This document shows positions 25,385-36,563 of a stretch of DNA of 64,000 bases, in pieces. The notes beneath the pieces were generated by a model. It worked only from the letters and a program-made list of their open reading frames with translations. It was not told where the DNA came from and did no database searches. The stretch's first letter is position 1. Every line of letters begins with the position of its first letter. This DNA comes from Trichosphaerium sp. ATCC 40318 (taxonomy: Eukaryota; Discosea; Flabellinia; Trichosidae), in NCBI GenBank assembly GCA_038496445.1, contig JALMLS010000354.1:62001-126000 (forward strand). Direction: 5' to 3'. The translations under genes and the position numbers were made by a program.

Positions 25385-27229
25385 TTACTGCTTGTTGGCC
25401 AAAAAATCGATTGCTCGTTTGCGCAAGGCTTTCACCCGGCGTACAACACTGCTCAATTCAGCAACCTCCTCGTCACTCAAGCCTGCAAGGCGTTCAATCG
25501 AACCAACGCCAGCTCCAAGTAGTTTATCTCGCGTCTTTTCGCCAACGCCGTACAGCTGGTCAAGCTTTGACGCGTGTCAGTAACAATTTCACATTGAATA
25601 AAAAAAATTAAAAATTTTTAAAAAACACGTTTGGCGTACAGCTACTTCGTTGGAGGCCTCCTCGGTATTATCCTCTAAGTATTCAACCTCTACTTCTTCT
25701 GTTTCGTTTTGAGGTTCTACATTTTGATGTTGAGTTTGAGTGAGTTCAGTGTCTTGACCTTCTAAATCGACTTCTGGTGCCATCTCATGTTGTTCTGGTG
25801 CCTCTTCCTCATGCTCTACTAGCTCCTCTTCGACTTCAAGTGTTGGAGGTTGTTGTGTTGCACGCGTGTTAGCATGTTGTGTGTTGTCAAAATCGAGCTC
25901 AATATCCATATCTTTGGGTGGTACGGCTGCAGGTTGATCCTCATCATCAAGATCCTCTTCTTCAAATTGCATATCTTGCACTTCATTCTGATGGCCTTGT
26001 GGCTCTGTATCATCCACCGGCTGTACCTGGTCCCTTGTTACAGCATCTAGGTCAAATTGCAAGCCAGGGGCATCGTCCAGCTCAAATTCAGCGTCAACTT
26101 CATTTTGTTGAGCGTCAGCATCAGCCGTGACATCATTCACTTGTTCATCTTCAACTATGATTTCAGATTGTTGTTTTTCGTTTGCCTTTACTTCTACTAC
26201 GTTATCAATTGCATCAAAATCCTCATCGAAATCGTCGAAACCACGCGCGTCAGGTATAACATTATCTGACACGCCGCCTTCTTCCTGTTGTACTTGTACT
26301 TGTTGTTGTTCTTGTTCTACTTCTTCTTCAAGTTGAGGTATTGGTGCTTCTTTCTCTTCCACAGCTTGTTCTTCAACGACACTCGATTCTACAGCCGCTG
26401 CCTCTTGTGGTGCTTCTTCTGCTGCGAGCACTGATCCTCCTCCAATTCAGGTATTTGATGTTCTAGCTCTTCTGTTGCGTGTACTGCCTCTACTGCTTCT
26501 TCTAATGGTTCTTCTCTTCCACAACTTCTTTTGAAACAGGTTCCTCCACGACAGGTTCTACCTCGGTAGGTATAACATCATCAAGGGGTGCTTGTTCTGT
26601 TGCACCATGGAAGTGTCCCTGCTCTTCTTCTTCTGCTACCACATTTTCTTGAGCTGGCTCAACTGAGTTCTCTACAGGCTGCTCACCGGCAACAGTATCC
26701 AACGTATCTGTTGGTGGATTCTCGTCCGTTATGTGTTGAGTTTGCGTGTTTTCTTGTTGTACTGATTTCACATCAATTTGCTCCTCATCCTACACGCATT
26801 ATACTCTGTCGAGGTGAAGTAAACCGTTATTCTTAACAGTGTCGGGTTCGTTCATGTCACACACCTTGTTTTTGCTCAAATTGTGGCTGTCACCAACGCG
26901 GTCCATTGCTGTTGTATGTACCATGTTTGCGGGACCCTTAGCCTGCTTTAAATCCGCTTCAAAATGTGACGGTTGTGTTTCGACCACTACGCTATCAGAT
27001 TGTGTATCTATTGGCGCATTCTTCACAGCTACACGAATAATAAGATTTGACAATAAGTTAGAGCTGTACACCACTAAAAACGCGTACGTGGAGCTGTGGG
27101 CCTATTTTGGCCAACGCCCATGGCGACTAATCGGTCTGTAGCCACTGTAGCAGAACCATAATTGCTACGTGGGTATATCTTTGTAAAGACCGCGTCGCTT
27201 ATTTTCGAGATGAACCGAAACGCATTCAT
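25385..27229 (-). CDS. acidic protein with C-terminal helix-hairpin-helix, frame disturbed
   Basis: The ATG at 27229 opens MNAFRFISKISDAVFTKIYP, which splices to PVKNAPIDTQSDSVVVETQ and then DEEQIDVKSVQQ. A very long Glu/Asp/Gln/Val-rich region follows to about 25650. It has composition but no fold signature. The last exon (25385-25570) reads LDQLYGVGEKTRDKLLGAG, then IERLAGLSDEEVAEL and ALRKRAIDFLANKQ-stop, a helix-hairpin-helix of the kind found in DNA-binding and some organellar proteins. Between 26540 and 26420 the acidic coding moves through three registers with no convincing intron (EVVEE, then EEPLEEAVEAVHATEELEH, then VLAAEEAPQEAAAVESS). Either errors in low-complexity sequence, hidden introns or a disabled gene would explain this. 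The N-terminus could be a mitochondrial presequence. Function unknown. Confidence 0.52.
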
Positions 27230-27381
27230 GGGGTCTAAAACGCGAAACACAAGCAGCTTGCTTAAAACTGGTAAAGATACTTAACATCAACAAAAATCAA
27301 AAGCTACACAAGCGTAGTGGTAGGAATAACCACTTGACAATAAAAAAACAGACAGCTTTTGGGATTACAGATTATTTGGGT

Positions 27382-28395
27382 ATGGCTTGGAATTCTTCAG
27401 CAACGACAAACGAAGAACTCGTAAGGAATCTGTGGAGTACGTAAACGGAATGCGCGCTACAGTGCCGTTAACACCCATGGCGTTAATTAGAAAATAAAAT
27501 TATTCGTGACAAACGGGTTTACAACGCTATGCTTGCAGTGGACAGAGCGCACTACTGTAGGACTTCTCCGTACAGCGACAGCCCTCAAGGGATAGGTGTG
27601 GCCGTTGTCCAGCGTCAAAGGTGCGCTAACCACAATAGGCTATAGAGCCACAATATCAGCGCCACACATGGTATGCATCTATACAGTTATGCAACTTTTT
27701 TTATTACTTTTATTGTGCTAACCACGTGATGAAGCACGGGTACTGTCTACAACTATTGTGCAGCATGATACTGCGCCCAAATGCTAAAGTACTGGACGTT
27801 GGTTCCGGTAGCTGTTACCTGGTGGCGTGCATGGGCAGGCTACAGCAGCAGAATCAAATAACAGTACATAGCCAAAAAGTTGAAGTTGAAGTTTTGCCTG
27901 ACTGAACTAGGGCACTGTTGTAGGTATAGATCACATTGAAGAACTGGTTGCATTGGGCACCTCCAATCTTAAAGCGGACGCAGAAGATTTATTGGCAAGT
28001 GGTGCTATACAAAACAAAGGTACGTACCTGTTAGTGGCTCTGTTTTAGAGACAGCTAAAAAAGTTGTAGTGGGTGACGGTTTTTTCGGCTTAGCAGCGGA
28101 AGGGCCTTTTGATTGCATTCACGTTGGCGCAGCTGCACCTAGTACGCTGACAATTGTTTTCTTACTTTACTTACTGCTTAATGGCGGTTACTGACTTGCG
28201 ACTGTAGGCATCCCGGACGCACTGATCGCTCAATTAAAAGTGGGCGGTCGTATGGTTATACCAGTTGGCCCAGACGGTAAAAACCAAGAGCTAACCCAGG
28301 TGGACAAGATGCCAGATGGTACAATAAAAACCAAGACGTTAATGGGTGTAAGGTATGTTCCTCTAGTAGAACACAGGCGATCACGTGCTACGTAA
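27382..28395 (+). CDS. PCMT1: protein-L-isoaspartate O-methyltransferase
   Basis: PCMT repairs age-damaged proteins by methylating L-isoaspartyl residues with S-adenosylmethionine. The ATG at 27382 opens [18 protein letters not shown]. The second exon continues [18 protein letters not shown], then [16 protein letters not shown] and ATISAPHM, the conserved substrate-side block. The SAM-binding motif I is [16 protein letters not shown] (about 27795-27840), followed by [36 protein letters not shown] and [20 protein letters not shown]. It ends [17 protein letters not shown]-stop at 28395. All conserved blocks are present across about seven exons with GTACGT- and GTATGC-type donors. Length is near the family norm of about 230 residues. 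The cytosolic form is likely because no signal is seen. Confidence 0.92.
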
Positions 28396-28584
28396 TGATT
28401 TATACGACCAAGCTTGTTTCAAACACAATAAAGTAGAAGAGCTTGTACGCACTGAGAATAGCCACCCGCCATACATCTGTCCACATCGGTTTTGTAAAAA
28501 ATTTATTGAATACAATCGATTGTTTTTTTTCTGTTTACTGGCCATTGTCTTATAAACGTAAAAGCGGAGAATACCAACGTCCAC

Positions 28585-29081
28585 TTACTCTGAAGGGCCT
28601 TCAATACCCTTTTCCTTCATGAATTTGGCGACCTCAGCGTTTTTTTCCATGTTGGCGAGGATGTCGTAACCTCCAACAAATTCTCCCTTGACGTAAAGTT
28701 GTGGGATGGTAGGCCATTCGCTACAAGGCATCAGGACCAAGAAAAATGTGAAAGGGCGTACGAGAACTCCTTTATGCCTTGTCGAATTTGCATGTCGTCT
28801 AACACGTTGTAGCTCGCATAATTGCTAATACCTACGCGGCGTAAGCGATTAGAGCGCGTTTTCGAAGTTATTGTACCGTTCTTTTGTAATATTTGGACAA
28901 CGCCTTGAGAAAAGCCGCATTGAGGTGCATTTGGTGTTCCTTTCATATACAATACGACATCATTGTCATTAACTTGTTTTTTGATGCGCTCTTGGACCTG
29001 TAGTGTCTGGCACCACCTTCTTTGGCTCTGTGGCTTTACAGAGGCGTAGGATCTTTGAATACGGGTTGAGAAGCGCAACAT
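28585..29081 (-). CDS. GLRX5: mitochondrial monothiol glutaredoxin (GRX5 type)
   Basis: This protein carries [2Fe-2S] clusters bound with glutathione in mitochondrial Fe-S biogenesis. The ATG at 29081 opens MLRFSTRIQRSYASVKPQSQ, an Arg/Ser-rich presequence. The domain follows: IKKQVNDNDVVLYMKGTPN, then the CGFS active site in PQCGFSQGVVQIL. One intron comes after QKN, then ISNYASYNVLDDMQIRQGIKEFS. A second short intron leads to EWPTIPQLYVKGEFVGGYD, with the TIPQ/WPT glutathione-binding block and the GGYD/GGCD position. It ends GIEGPSE-stop at 28585. The single active-site cysteine confirms the monothiol class. It converges on PCMT with 189 bp between the stops. Confidence 0.94.
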
Positions 29082-29296
29082 CTGGTGTGGTAGAAACTGT
29101 GAAAATCAAATATTTGATTTAGGCACAGAACTTAAGTCACTCAAAAACACCACATCACAGAGCTTCTAGCGAGCACGTACGGCCAATGCATGGCTACGGT
29201 AAAAAAAGGCAAGGAAGCACAGCTACAACAACAAGACAGTTTTCTATATTTACACACATGCACACGAAAGCGTCGTGTAACGCATGGCAGCACCTG

Positions 29297-30412
29297 CTAC
29301 GTATCCTCATCTTCAGTATCTGAGCTAACTGATCGCTTGCACAGTGGGCACATGTCGCGTATGGCAAGCCATTGTGCTATGCAGTCTTTGTGATAAACGT
29401 GGTTGCATGGAAGTTGACATATTTGACACTCTTTCTCAAAGTCCACTTGACACACTGTACATTTGGCGTCATGTATTGTTGGATCAAAAACAAGGCAGGG
29501 TAATGAATCAATGGTCTGTTGCGTGGCGCCTGGCTTGCGTTGATCCTTTCTCAAAAATAGCCAGTGTCCTAAACGTACACCACACTTAGTAAATAACCGG
29601 GTATACAGGGTTGCGTGTATGCACGTGCCATCAAGTTGCATAACCCTGGTGTGATTCTGTGCTACAAAGGTTGTCCAGGCTTCTTGAGTCATTTCAAAAT
29701 CATCAGCGGTGCGGAAAAATAGAATTTCGCCGCAACCTTGCCTGTGCATTTGCGTTTAGGACTCTAGGAGCTTAAATAATTAAAAGAAAAAAGGCCGCAC
29801 CACCTAAAGGAGAACTCTTGATTGTCTTGAGGGTCGAAATCAATTACGCCTTATTATGCGTTATGGGCGTGCAAATGTTAGTGTGGTGTACCTGGAATCC
29901 TAAAGACATTAATGTAAGTTGTCTGGAATAGCAAAAAACCTAAAATTGAACTTATTGTCATTTATAGCTTACCAGCACGGATCAGTGAACTGTGTGCCAG
30001 CAACGCGTCCTCTACTAACGTTTGTGTCTAATTCTACTTCAAAAGTAACTTTCCCTATTGGCCGTTGTGAGCACGTTTTGGTGCGTCTACTAACCCGCTG
30101 GTACATTTACATCGCCTGTAATCTTTGTCGCAACTAGTTTATTGTTTTCAAGTGTCAGAGCTATCAATTCAGGTCCATGTCCACCTATTATTGGTTAATG
30201 ACGCGCTGTGGTACAGTCCCGATACCGTAACAACCAATATACCGTCCTTGTAGCACTTCGATACCGCTGAGGTCGCTAGCCTCTTGTTCATTGCTGTTTC
30301 CCATAGAATGGATAAATGTACGCGACTGACGCCTCTTTTTGAAGAATTTGAAGCAACTTAAAAGACCAGTACGGCCACTTAAAACCGAATTGAGGATATT
30401 CCGTATTTCCAT
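29297..30412 (-). CDS. FBXO31-like domain plus RING-H2 protein, probable E3 ubiquitin ligase
   Basis: The N-terminal half resembles the substrate-side domain of FBXO31/EXECUTER-type proteins: GRYIGCYGGHGPELIALTLE, then VATKITGDVNVPAG, KVTFEVELD and VIDFDPQDNQEFSF. The C-terminus is a RING-H2 finger: CTVC at the first pair, LPCNHVYHKDC in the middle and CPLCKR at the end. It would therefore recruit an E2 itself rather than use an F-box and SCF complex. The joins used are a GTATCG...AATAG intron inside CYG/GHG and GTTAGT, GTAAGC, GTACAC and GTGGTG donors. The stop at 29297 follows SSDTEDEDT. The likely ATG is 30412 (MEIRNILNSVL), and an in-frame ATG at 30304 (MGNSNEQEASD) is an alternative. No F-box was recognised in the 36-residue extension. 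Substrate unknown. Confidence 0.68.
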
Positions 30413-30556
30413 TTTTGCTTCAAAATATATTTTTTTCTTACAGTGGGGTAGACGCAATAAAAATTTGTGGTTGAGTGTCAAAATGAGACAACCTCAAAAG
30501 ACAACACGTGTTGTTTCGCCTACAGCCAAAATCGCATCGAAAAGGGCGACGGGCTA

Positions 30557-33500
30557 TCAGTATTTCTCAGCCATAATGAGCACAACCAATGCTGTCCATC
30601 CTGCAAATGGGTGCTGACCACTACAAAAAAATATGTGAGTAAGGACCACGTGAAAATTGTAAAAGGATTTTGGTTTGCAACATTTTCACAATGTGGCAAA
30701 TGAGAAAATAGCTCAAAATGTTGAGCAAAATGAAACGTACAGACCCTCGCCTGTAGTTGGCGAGTAGTGCTCGAATATGTCGTTTTGCTTTTTGTAGACC
30801 TTGACTAGGTTCGATACAATATTGCGGCGCAGCGTTGTGTACACTATTTGCGCACGTGCTGCATATGGGCCATCATGCATGTAGTATCTGAACAACGCCC
30901 TAATCACGTTAAGTAAGTATAATGCAAATGATAATGTGTTTGTTTCAAATAGCGGTACCTGAGTACGAGGTAGTTGATGTTTATCCACACTGGACCGCGC
31001 CAGTAATTTTTATCCTTCCCGTACAGCCTATGAGATGCAGATAGCGAACGTAATCCAAAACTAAGGCAATAGTGAGGAGTGTAAGTGCACAAAGAGCAGT
31101 TGTGTGGTTCGAACATACTTGGTTTTGAGGTGCTTTGGATCTTCCATGAGGTCAAGTAACTGGCCCAATCGAGGTGAGTCCACAGACACCAGACCGAATA
31201 AGAACGGAAATAAACTAATGTATCCAACATTGTCAACGGTTCTACCTTCTCTACCATCGTAGTCCGTGTATGCATTGAACTCTTCATTCCAGTATCTCTC
31301 TAGGCAAACTAATTGAGCGCTAGGGCATTCAAGTTGAACAAAACAGACCTTGAAGTCTATCTAGGAGCTCCTCTTCGATCATCTTAAACTGAGGGATATC
31401 GTAAATATCCACAGTAGTGGCCAACTTGTCCAAGATGTTGGATGATATGATCATCCATGACAGCAAGTCTACATGTTCCTACAAAGATTCTGTTTAAAAA
31501 AATACCAAATGGGGAGATTGTACTTCTTTGTCAGTGCGCTCTTCTTTATTTTCAGGGCGCTCTTCGTTCGTCCTAGGATAGTCATCGAGACCTTTGGAAT
31601 GTTAACCAACAACATAACAGAAACTAATGTGTAGGAGGTACCGGAAGGGAGTGTGTGCACGCCGCTTGCTCCTCTCCAGCGGAAGGTATTTCGTTCAGGA
31701 CCCTTTTGTGTCTTGACAAACCACTTAAAATTGGCAACCAATGCTGAAAATGCTCCCTTTAGAAATTTGAGATCGCCATCTGTCAAATCACCCTCAATAT
31801 AACCGTTAGTAACTCTAAGCTGAAACCACGTGTGCGTACCCTATCAATAAGTCCTTCAAGCGCCAAATAGAGTGTAGGAGGATTGGCATTATCTGGATAT
31901 TGTACTATAAACTCAGCAGGTACACGACTCTCTGCCTCTGCGCCCAGTATTTGTTCACGTGGCACCCATCCATCCTTATCAACTAGTTTTAGCCAATGCG
32001 CCAACATGTCCTTACTAAGAAAAGACGTTAAAAAACTGTTCTGGCTAATCAGCGAAGTTCTCATTCAGACCTCATTTCCTTGTCCCAAATTGAGATGAGA
32101 AGTTGGTGGAACCCCTCAAGAGTTCGTTAGACGATGGTTATGTTGCGAGAACGGTAGTACCTCGTCCCACAAGAATCCACGGGGAAAGAATGTGCGGGAT
32201 GGCGTAGCAGTGAATAGACCTCGAGGCACGCTTGACAGGTGGTATTGTGGTTGGCCCTTAAACAACAGTAAACGCCTAATCAACACGTTTTTAAAAAAGC
32301 GAGTACCTCTGGCCGTGGTGAGTGGACACGATGATGACCAAAGAAGTATCTAGACAAATTATTGATACGTGGAAGGTGGAAGATTATACAAAAAAAAATG
32401 TAACTAAAAAACGCATGTGGTGATCACACCCGTACATACCCTATGCCTCCCATCATATTACATAGAGCCACTTTTGCAAAGTCTACATGCTCTTCATTGT
32501 AGCCCTTTTGCCGTATACCGAATGTGGCTTCGAACCTGTCATCAAATTGCTTTGTCTTTTGTGCTGATGTTGGGTTACCACACTCACTTTGCGACACGTG
32601 CTAATGCAACCAATGTACGTACCTATTGCAGCGTCCAAACCCTTTCCTGCAAGATCTTTGGCCGCATTTATCATCTATTGAAAAAAAGTTGATGACTGTG
32701 CCTGTCTGTTGATTCTGGGTACCTTCGAAGTGCTGGAAAAGCGATCTTTAGTGTTTGATAAGAACGTCATATCCATCTTGCGCATTTTGCATTAATAACA
32801 ATTAAAGGTAGGCAGTAGTGAGTACGCACTGAAAATTCGCCTTTGTAAAAACGTTGTAGTACAAAAACATTACTATCGCCATGCACCAAGTTTTCTAACT
32901 GTGCACGCCTTGAAGATCTTGGCACAACAAGCCTAATCATCCTTGTCAGAACGACACTACCTTCGAATGCTAGTCAAGTACCTTAAATGCTTCTCTATCT
33001 GCCAAACCTCGCGCAAGTGTACACCACTAAAGTAGGTTCGTGTACCAGACTTTTGTTTGTGCTCTGTATTTGTGATTGTAAGCGTTCTAATCCTGAACAA
33101 TATTTGGACAAATCCAAAAATCTTACCTTGTGGAAGAATAAGAGCAAAGTCTCGCGTTGATGGCATGAATCCCTCCAATACTGGCGTGTTTGTGATTGGC
33201 TAAAACAAGTAAAGTCGATAAGCAATGAGAAGACACTTAGCAGGACTTACACGCTGGTTTTGTGCAGAGGAAGTGTCGAGGTGTATGTTACCCTGTTGTA
33301 AAAGTTCGATACCATAGTAGAACATGACAGCCAGTTTCAAAGGCTTATCACGGGATGCATAAGGTACACCACGAACCCGAAATGCCCAATCGCCGCCTGT
33401 AGATTGCATGTAAGGTTGATGTACGCATAATAACAACAAAAAAACAGTGCTAACAAAGCAAGACACTAATTAATTGGCAATCAACGGTACCATTTTTCCC

Positions 33501-34408
33501 AGGTTTCTTGTAAATGTATGTGTGCAACTCCACTCCAAGTCTAGTATCGTTGATGACTTGATATCCAAAATCTCTGCCATTGTGCACTAGCCAACGTATA
33601 CCAATATCATCCTCATTCTTTGCCACGTGACGTAACTCTATAGAGAGGGTAGGTGAGTGTGTCAATCAGGACGTACAAACAACCAGTTTAACTTACGTAT
33701 GTGATAAGGATTAGGCCCAGGTTCATACCTGCAGCGTATCGAAGTTAGTATAATTGCCAATAACATTGGATAGGAGGAGAGTAACAACACATTGACTTTT
33801 TGTCATTTGTATAGTGTGGACGTACCACATCATGCCCAAAACGAAGGCGTCCGTTGTAGTCCGTGTGCGCATGCCGTAGTAGATATGTGGGCGATAAGTA
33901 CCTGAAATTAAACCGCATTTAGACAAAAACAAAAAACCAATAAATAACGGCAATCTTGTGTTTTCACGCGGATTGTGTACCCCAAAGCAAATCTGACTGG
34001 TGTTGGTCATCAAATACATTCAAAGCGTTCTCGTCCCGTTTTGTAGCAGGGGATTTGTCTATGCCTAATCCGCGGTTTACAGGTTGCTACTACGTAGTAC
34101 ACGCTAATAAAATAAAAATTGGAGGAGGAGACAAACCTGGTATCAAACTGTCAATGTCAACCGAATTTCGTGGTGCAGTGTCGCCACCGCTTATAGGGCT
34201 CGCCGTTGATTCAATGAGCGCACTTACATAGTTTATGTAGCCGTCTAAATGCCACCTGTCAGCAATCCCTATTTCAATGCTGGCTAGTACCTTCTGGTTG
34301 AAATGCTACTCCCAAAAACGCTACAATAGCAGCGATAACCGACAAGCGAACGGTCCATGGATGCCACTGCGTATCTTTGCTCTTTCGCCCTTTGCGCATC
34401 GCTTTCAT
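30557..34408 (-). CDS. MOGS: mannosyl-oligosaccharide glucosidase I (GH63), ER processing enzyme
   Basis: The enzyme removes the outermost alpha-1,2 glucose from N-glycans in the ER lumen, the first step after transfer to protein. The ATG at 34408 opens [18 protein letters not shown], then the transmembrane anchor [15 protein letters not shown], giving a type II protein. The luminal part includes [36 protein letters not shown], and [18 protein letters not shown] with the acidic catalytic position. It continues with [65 protein letters not shown] and [26 protein letters not shown] carries the second catalytic acid. The last exon ends [20 protein letters not shown]-stop at 30557. Motifs are intact along the whole family length. 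It is the most intron-rich gene here. Confidence 0.93.
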
Positions 34409-34847
34409 TGCGCTTTGGCGCTTAGATTTGCTTTTAGACGTTTTTGAGTTTGCATGTGTTTTCTACCGTGCTTTAGCGTCCTGTTTGAATAAAACGTAAT
34501 GCGAACGATGTGTGAGTTGTATTTCGCAGCGAATTATGCATAGTGTACAGACACGAGAGTTTGTTGAAAGTTTGTTATTTTCTGATTTGCAGCAACGTTA
34601 AATGCATCGCGCAGTGTACCTTTCTATCTCTAATTCCACCTTTTGTACTCATGATGGCTTACACGTCAGCACCAACTTGTTTAATATTCTCGTATTACAC
34701 TCGCGTAAGGCAAGCAATGAGGTATACTTGAGTTGGTAGCAAGGCAACACTAAACAAGTTGACTTTAGTGGAATGTTGGTGATGTAGTGACACTTTTCTA
34801 AAGTGTTAACATTTTGATTGGACAACCGCAATAAGTGAATTGCCTTC
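34409..34847. promoter_or_regulatory. divergent promoter region between glucosidase I and XRCC3-like genes
   Basis: This is 439 bp without a gene. The glucosidase frame stays open for about 20 codons upstream of its ATG (ANSKTSKSKSKRQSA), so an upstream start exon is possible. No other clear motif was seen. Confidence 0.4.
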
Positions 34848-36445
34848 ATGAGCGACGGCCAGGCTCCTAGTAATATCACACGAGATGCCGATTTGTTCCT
34901 ATCTAACGCCAAACGATCACAGCACGCCCATCACGTAACAAACACCCAAGGAGCACCAACAAACGATGTTTCATCGTTGCTGCGTGATCTCCCCGAAGAA
35001 TGTAGAATGGTAGGTTTTCTACGCTGTCCTAGGCGCTAAATCTACGTAATTTAGGTTATACAGGCGCTGTTTCAACAAAATAATGTAAAAGAAGTTGAAG
35101 ATGTACTATTATTGCCCAATACAGTATTAGAACGAGCCACAAAAGGCACAACTAACAGTAGTACAGATTTACAAGTGCAAATAAGCAGGTTAGGTACTGA
35201 CATTCCTGGTAAAACGTCTAACGAAACCCATAGACTCATCTTTCAGCAGAGCATATTTCCAGCAACAACAGTGTCCAATCTTTTGAATGATCCAGCCTTC
35301 ACAAACAGAATGACAATGGGATGCGCCGCTATTAATGACTTGTTTCAAGGTGGGCTCCCTCCTCGCGGTATAATAGGTACTGTCACGTTTATTTTTGAAA
35401 AGAAAATTGCTCATTGCAAAGTCAGAGGTTACTGGAGAGGCTGGAGTGGGCAAGACGCAATTTTGTTTGACAGGTACAGCCCATATCTGTAAAATTACCA
35501 AGTGAGATTAACAACATCTTAGCTGCACTACATGTTCAGTTAGCTCCTGAAAAGGGAGGATTTGGCGGATCCTGTATTTACATTCAAACTGAAGGCAAAT
35601 TCCCAGCAGACAGATTTAGACAGATGACTACTGCCTTTCAAAACAAGTTCGTACCAATATTCAAAGGTCTTTTAAATTAACAACAACTTGCAGGCACGGC
35701 ATTACAAATGCCGCAGATAATGTCATCGTTATTGAGAGTCGCGCAGTCAACTTATTGCAGGTCATTCTTCTTCAATTTCTTTTAAGTACTAACTCAGTTT
35801 TGCAGGCAACGCTAAACGATACAATCCACCATCTTTTGAATGGTTCCAATCTACCTGACAAGCCACCAGTAAAATTAGTTATTGTGGATTCTATAGCAGC
35901 TCTTTTTCGGTCCGAGTACGCCTCGGCAGGTACGCTTAAAATAGTTTACAGCTTGGTCTCTAAGTCAGTTGTCCAGATGGTATAGAAAAGGCGAAGAAAC
36001 TGCGAGAACATGCACGAGCCTTGGCGCTGATAAGTGGTCACTACAGTCTCCCTGTGATTGCAGTAAATCAAGTTACAGACTTGTTTTATGACAAACTCTC
36101 TCAGCAAGCTTTCGATAAAAAGAGGTACGTACTGGTGATAATGGTTGCATACAAGTAGTGTAACGAATGAATAGGACTATAATACCGGCCTTGGGTCTAG
36201 CTTGGACAAACTGCGTTCACACACGTGTGGTTTTATCCAAGACAAAGCGGCAATATCAAGGCGCAGATGTAAACATAGATACTACCAGGGACGCGAATGG
36301 CGAGCCAGCGCGAAAGAGGCGTAAAAAGGCGGCTAGTTATGCACCTCCAATACGAAGAATGACGATAGTACTGTCGCCTCATCTGCCAAATCGCGGCATC
36401 AGCTACATCGTTGACAACAACGGCATTCATGGCGTGAATGCTTAG
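34848..36445 (+). CDS. XRCC3: RAD51 paralogue, XRCC3/RAD57 type
   Basis: The product is a RecA-fold ATPase that helps RAD51 filaments in homologous recombination. The ATG at 34848 opens MSDGQAPSNITRDADLF. After an intron, VIQALFQQNNVKEVEDVLLLP forms the helical N-terminal domain. The core begins MGCAAINDLFQGGLPPRGII. The Walker A is GEAGVGKTQFCLTAALHVQL, assembled across two introns (GTACTG and GTACAG donors). GGFGGSCIYIQTEGKFPADR follows, then VIVIESRAVNLLQ and the Walker B VKLVIVDSIAALFRSEY. The remainder reads LREHARALALISGHYSLPV, IAVNQVTD and PALGLAWTNCVHTRVVLSK. It ends RRMTIVLSPHLPNRGISY and NNGIHGVNA-stop at 36445. PALGLAW and PHLP favour XRCC3 over other paralogues. It has a lysine/arginine patch (ARKRRKKA). 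Confidence 0.85.
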
Positions 36446-36471
36446 TGTAAAGAACGCCGATAAATATTGTA

Positions 36472-36477
36472 AATAAA
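36472..36477 (+). terminator. AATAAA polyadenylation signal, XRCC3-like gene
   Basis: The hexamer is 27 bp after the stop codon and 87 bp before the next gene's ATG on the same strand. Confidence 0.5.
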
Positions 36478-36563
36478 GCCGAGATTTTAGAGTTGCACGT
36501 GATAAATTACCTTTAAGGCAGATTGAAAAAAAAAAAGTCGTTAAACATACAAACGTCACCTTG

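Noticed and set aside
26790-26804. A 15-nt intron with in-frame stops in the acidic protein gene
   Set aside because: A GTGTGT donor after SKNK gives a normal intron of about 77 nt to the same acceptor, in phase.
30467-30703. Plus-strand open frame with a CCPSCKW zinc-ribbon-like motif
   Set aside because: It is antisense to the last intron and exon of glucosidase I, whose C-terminus ([14 protein letters not shown]) is clearly coding.
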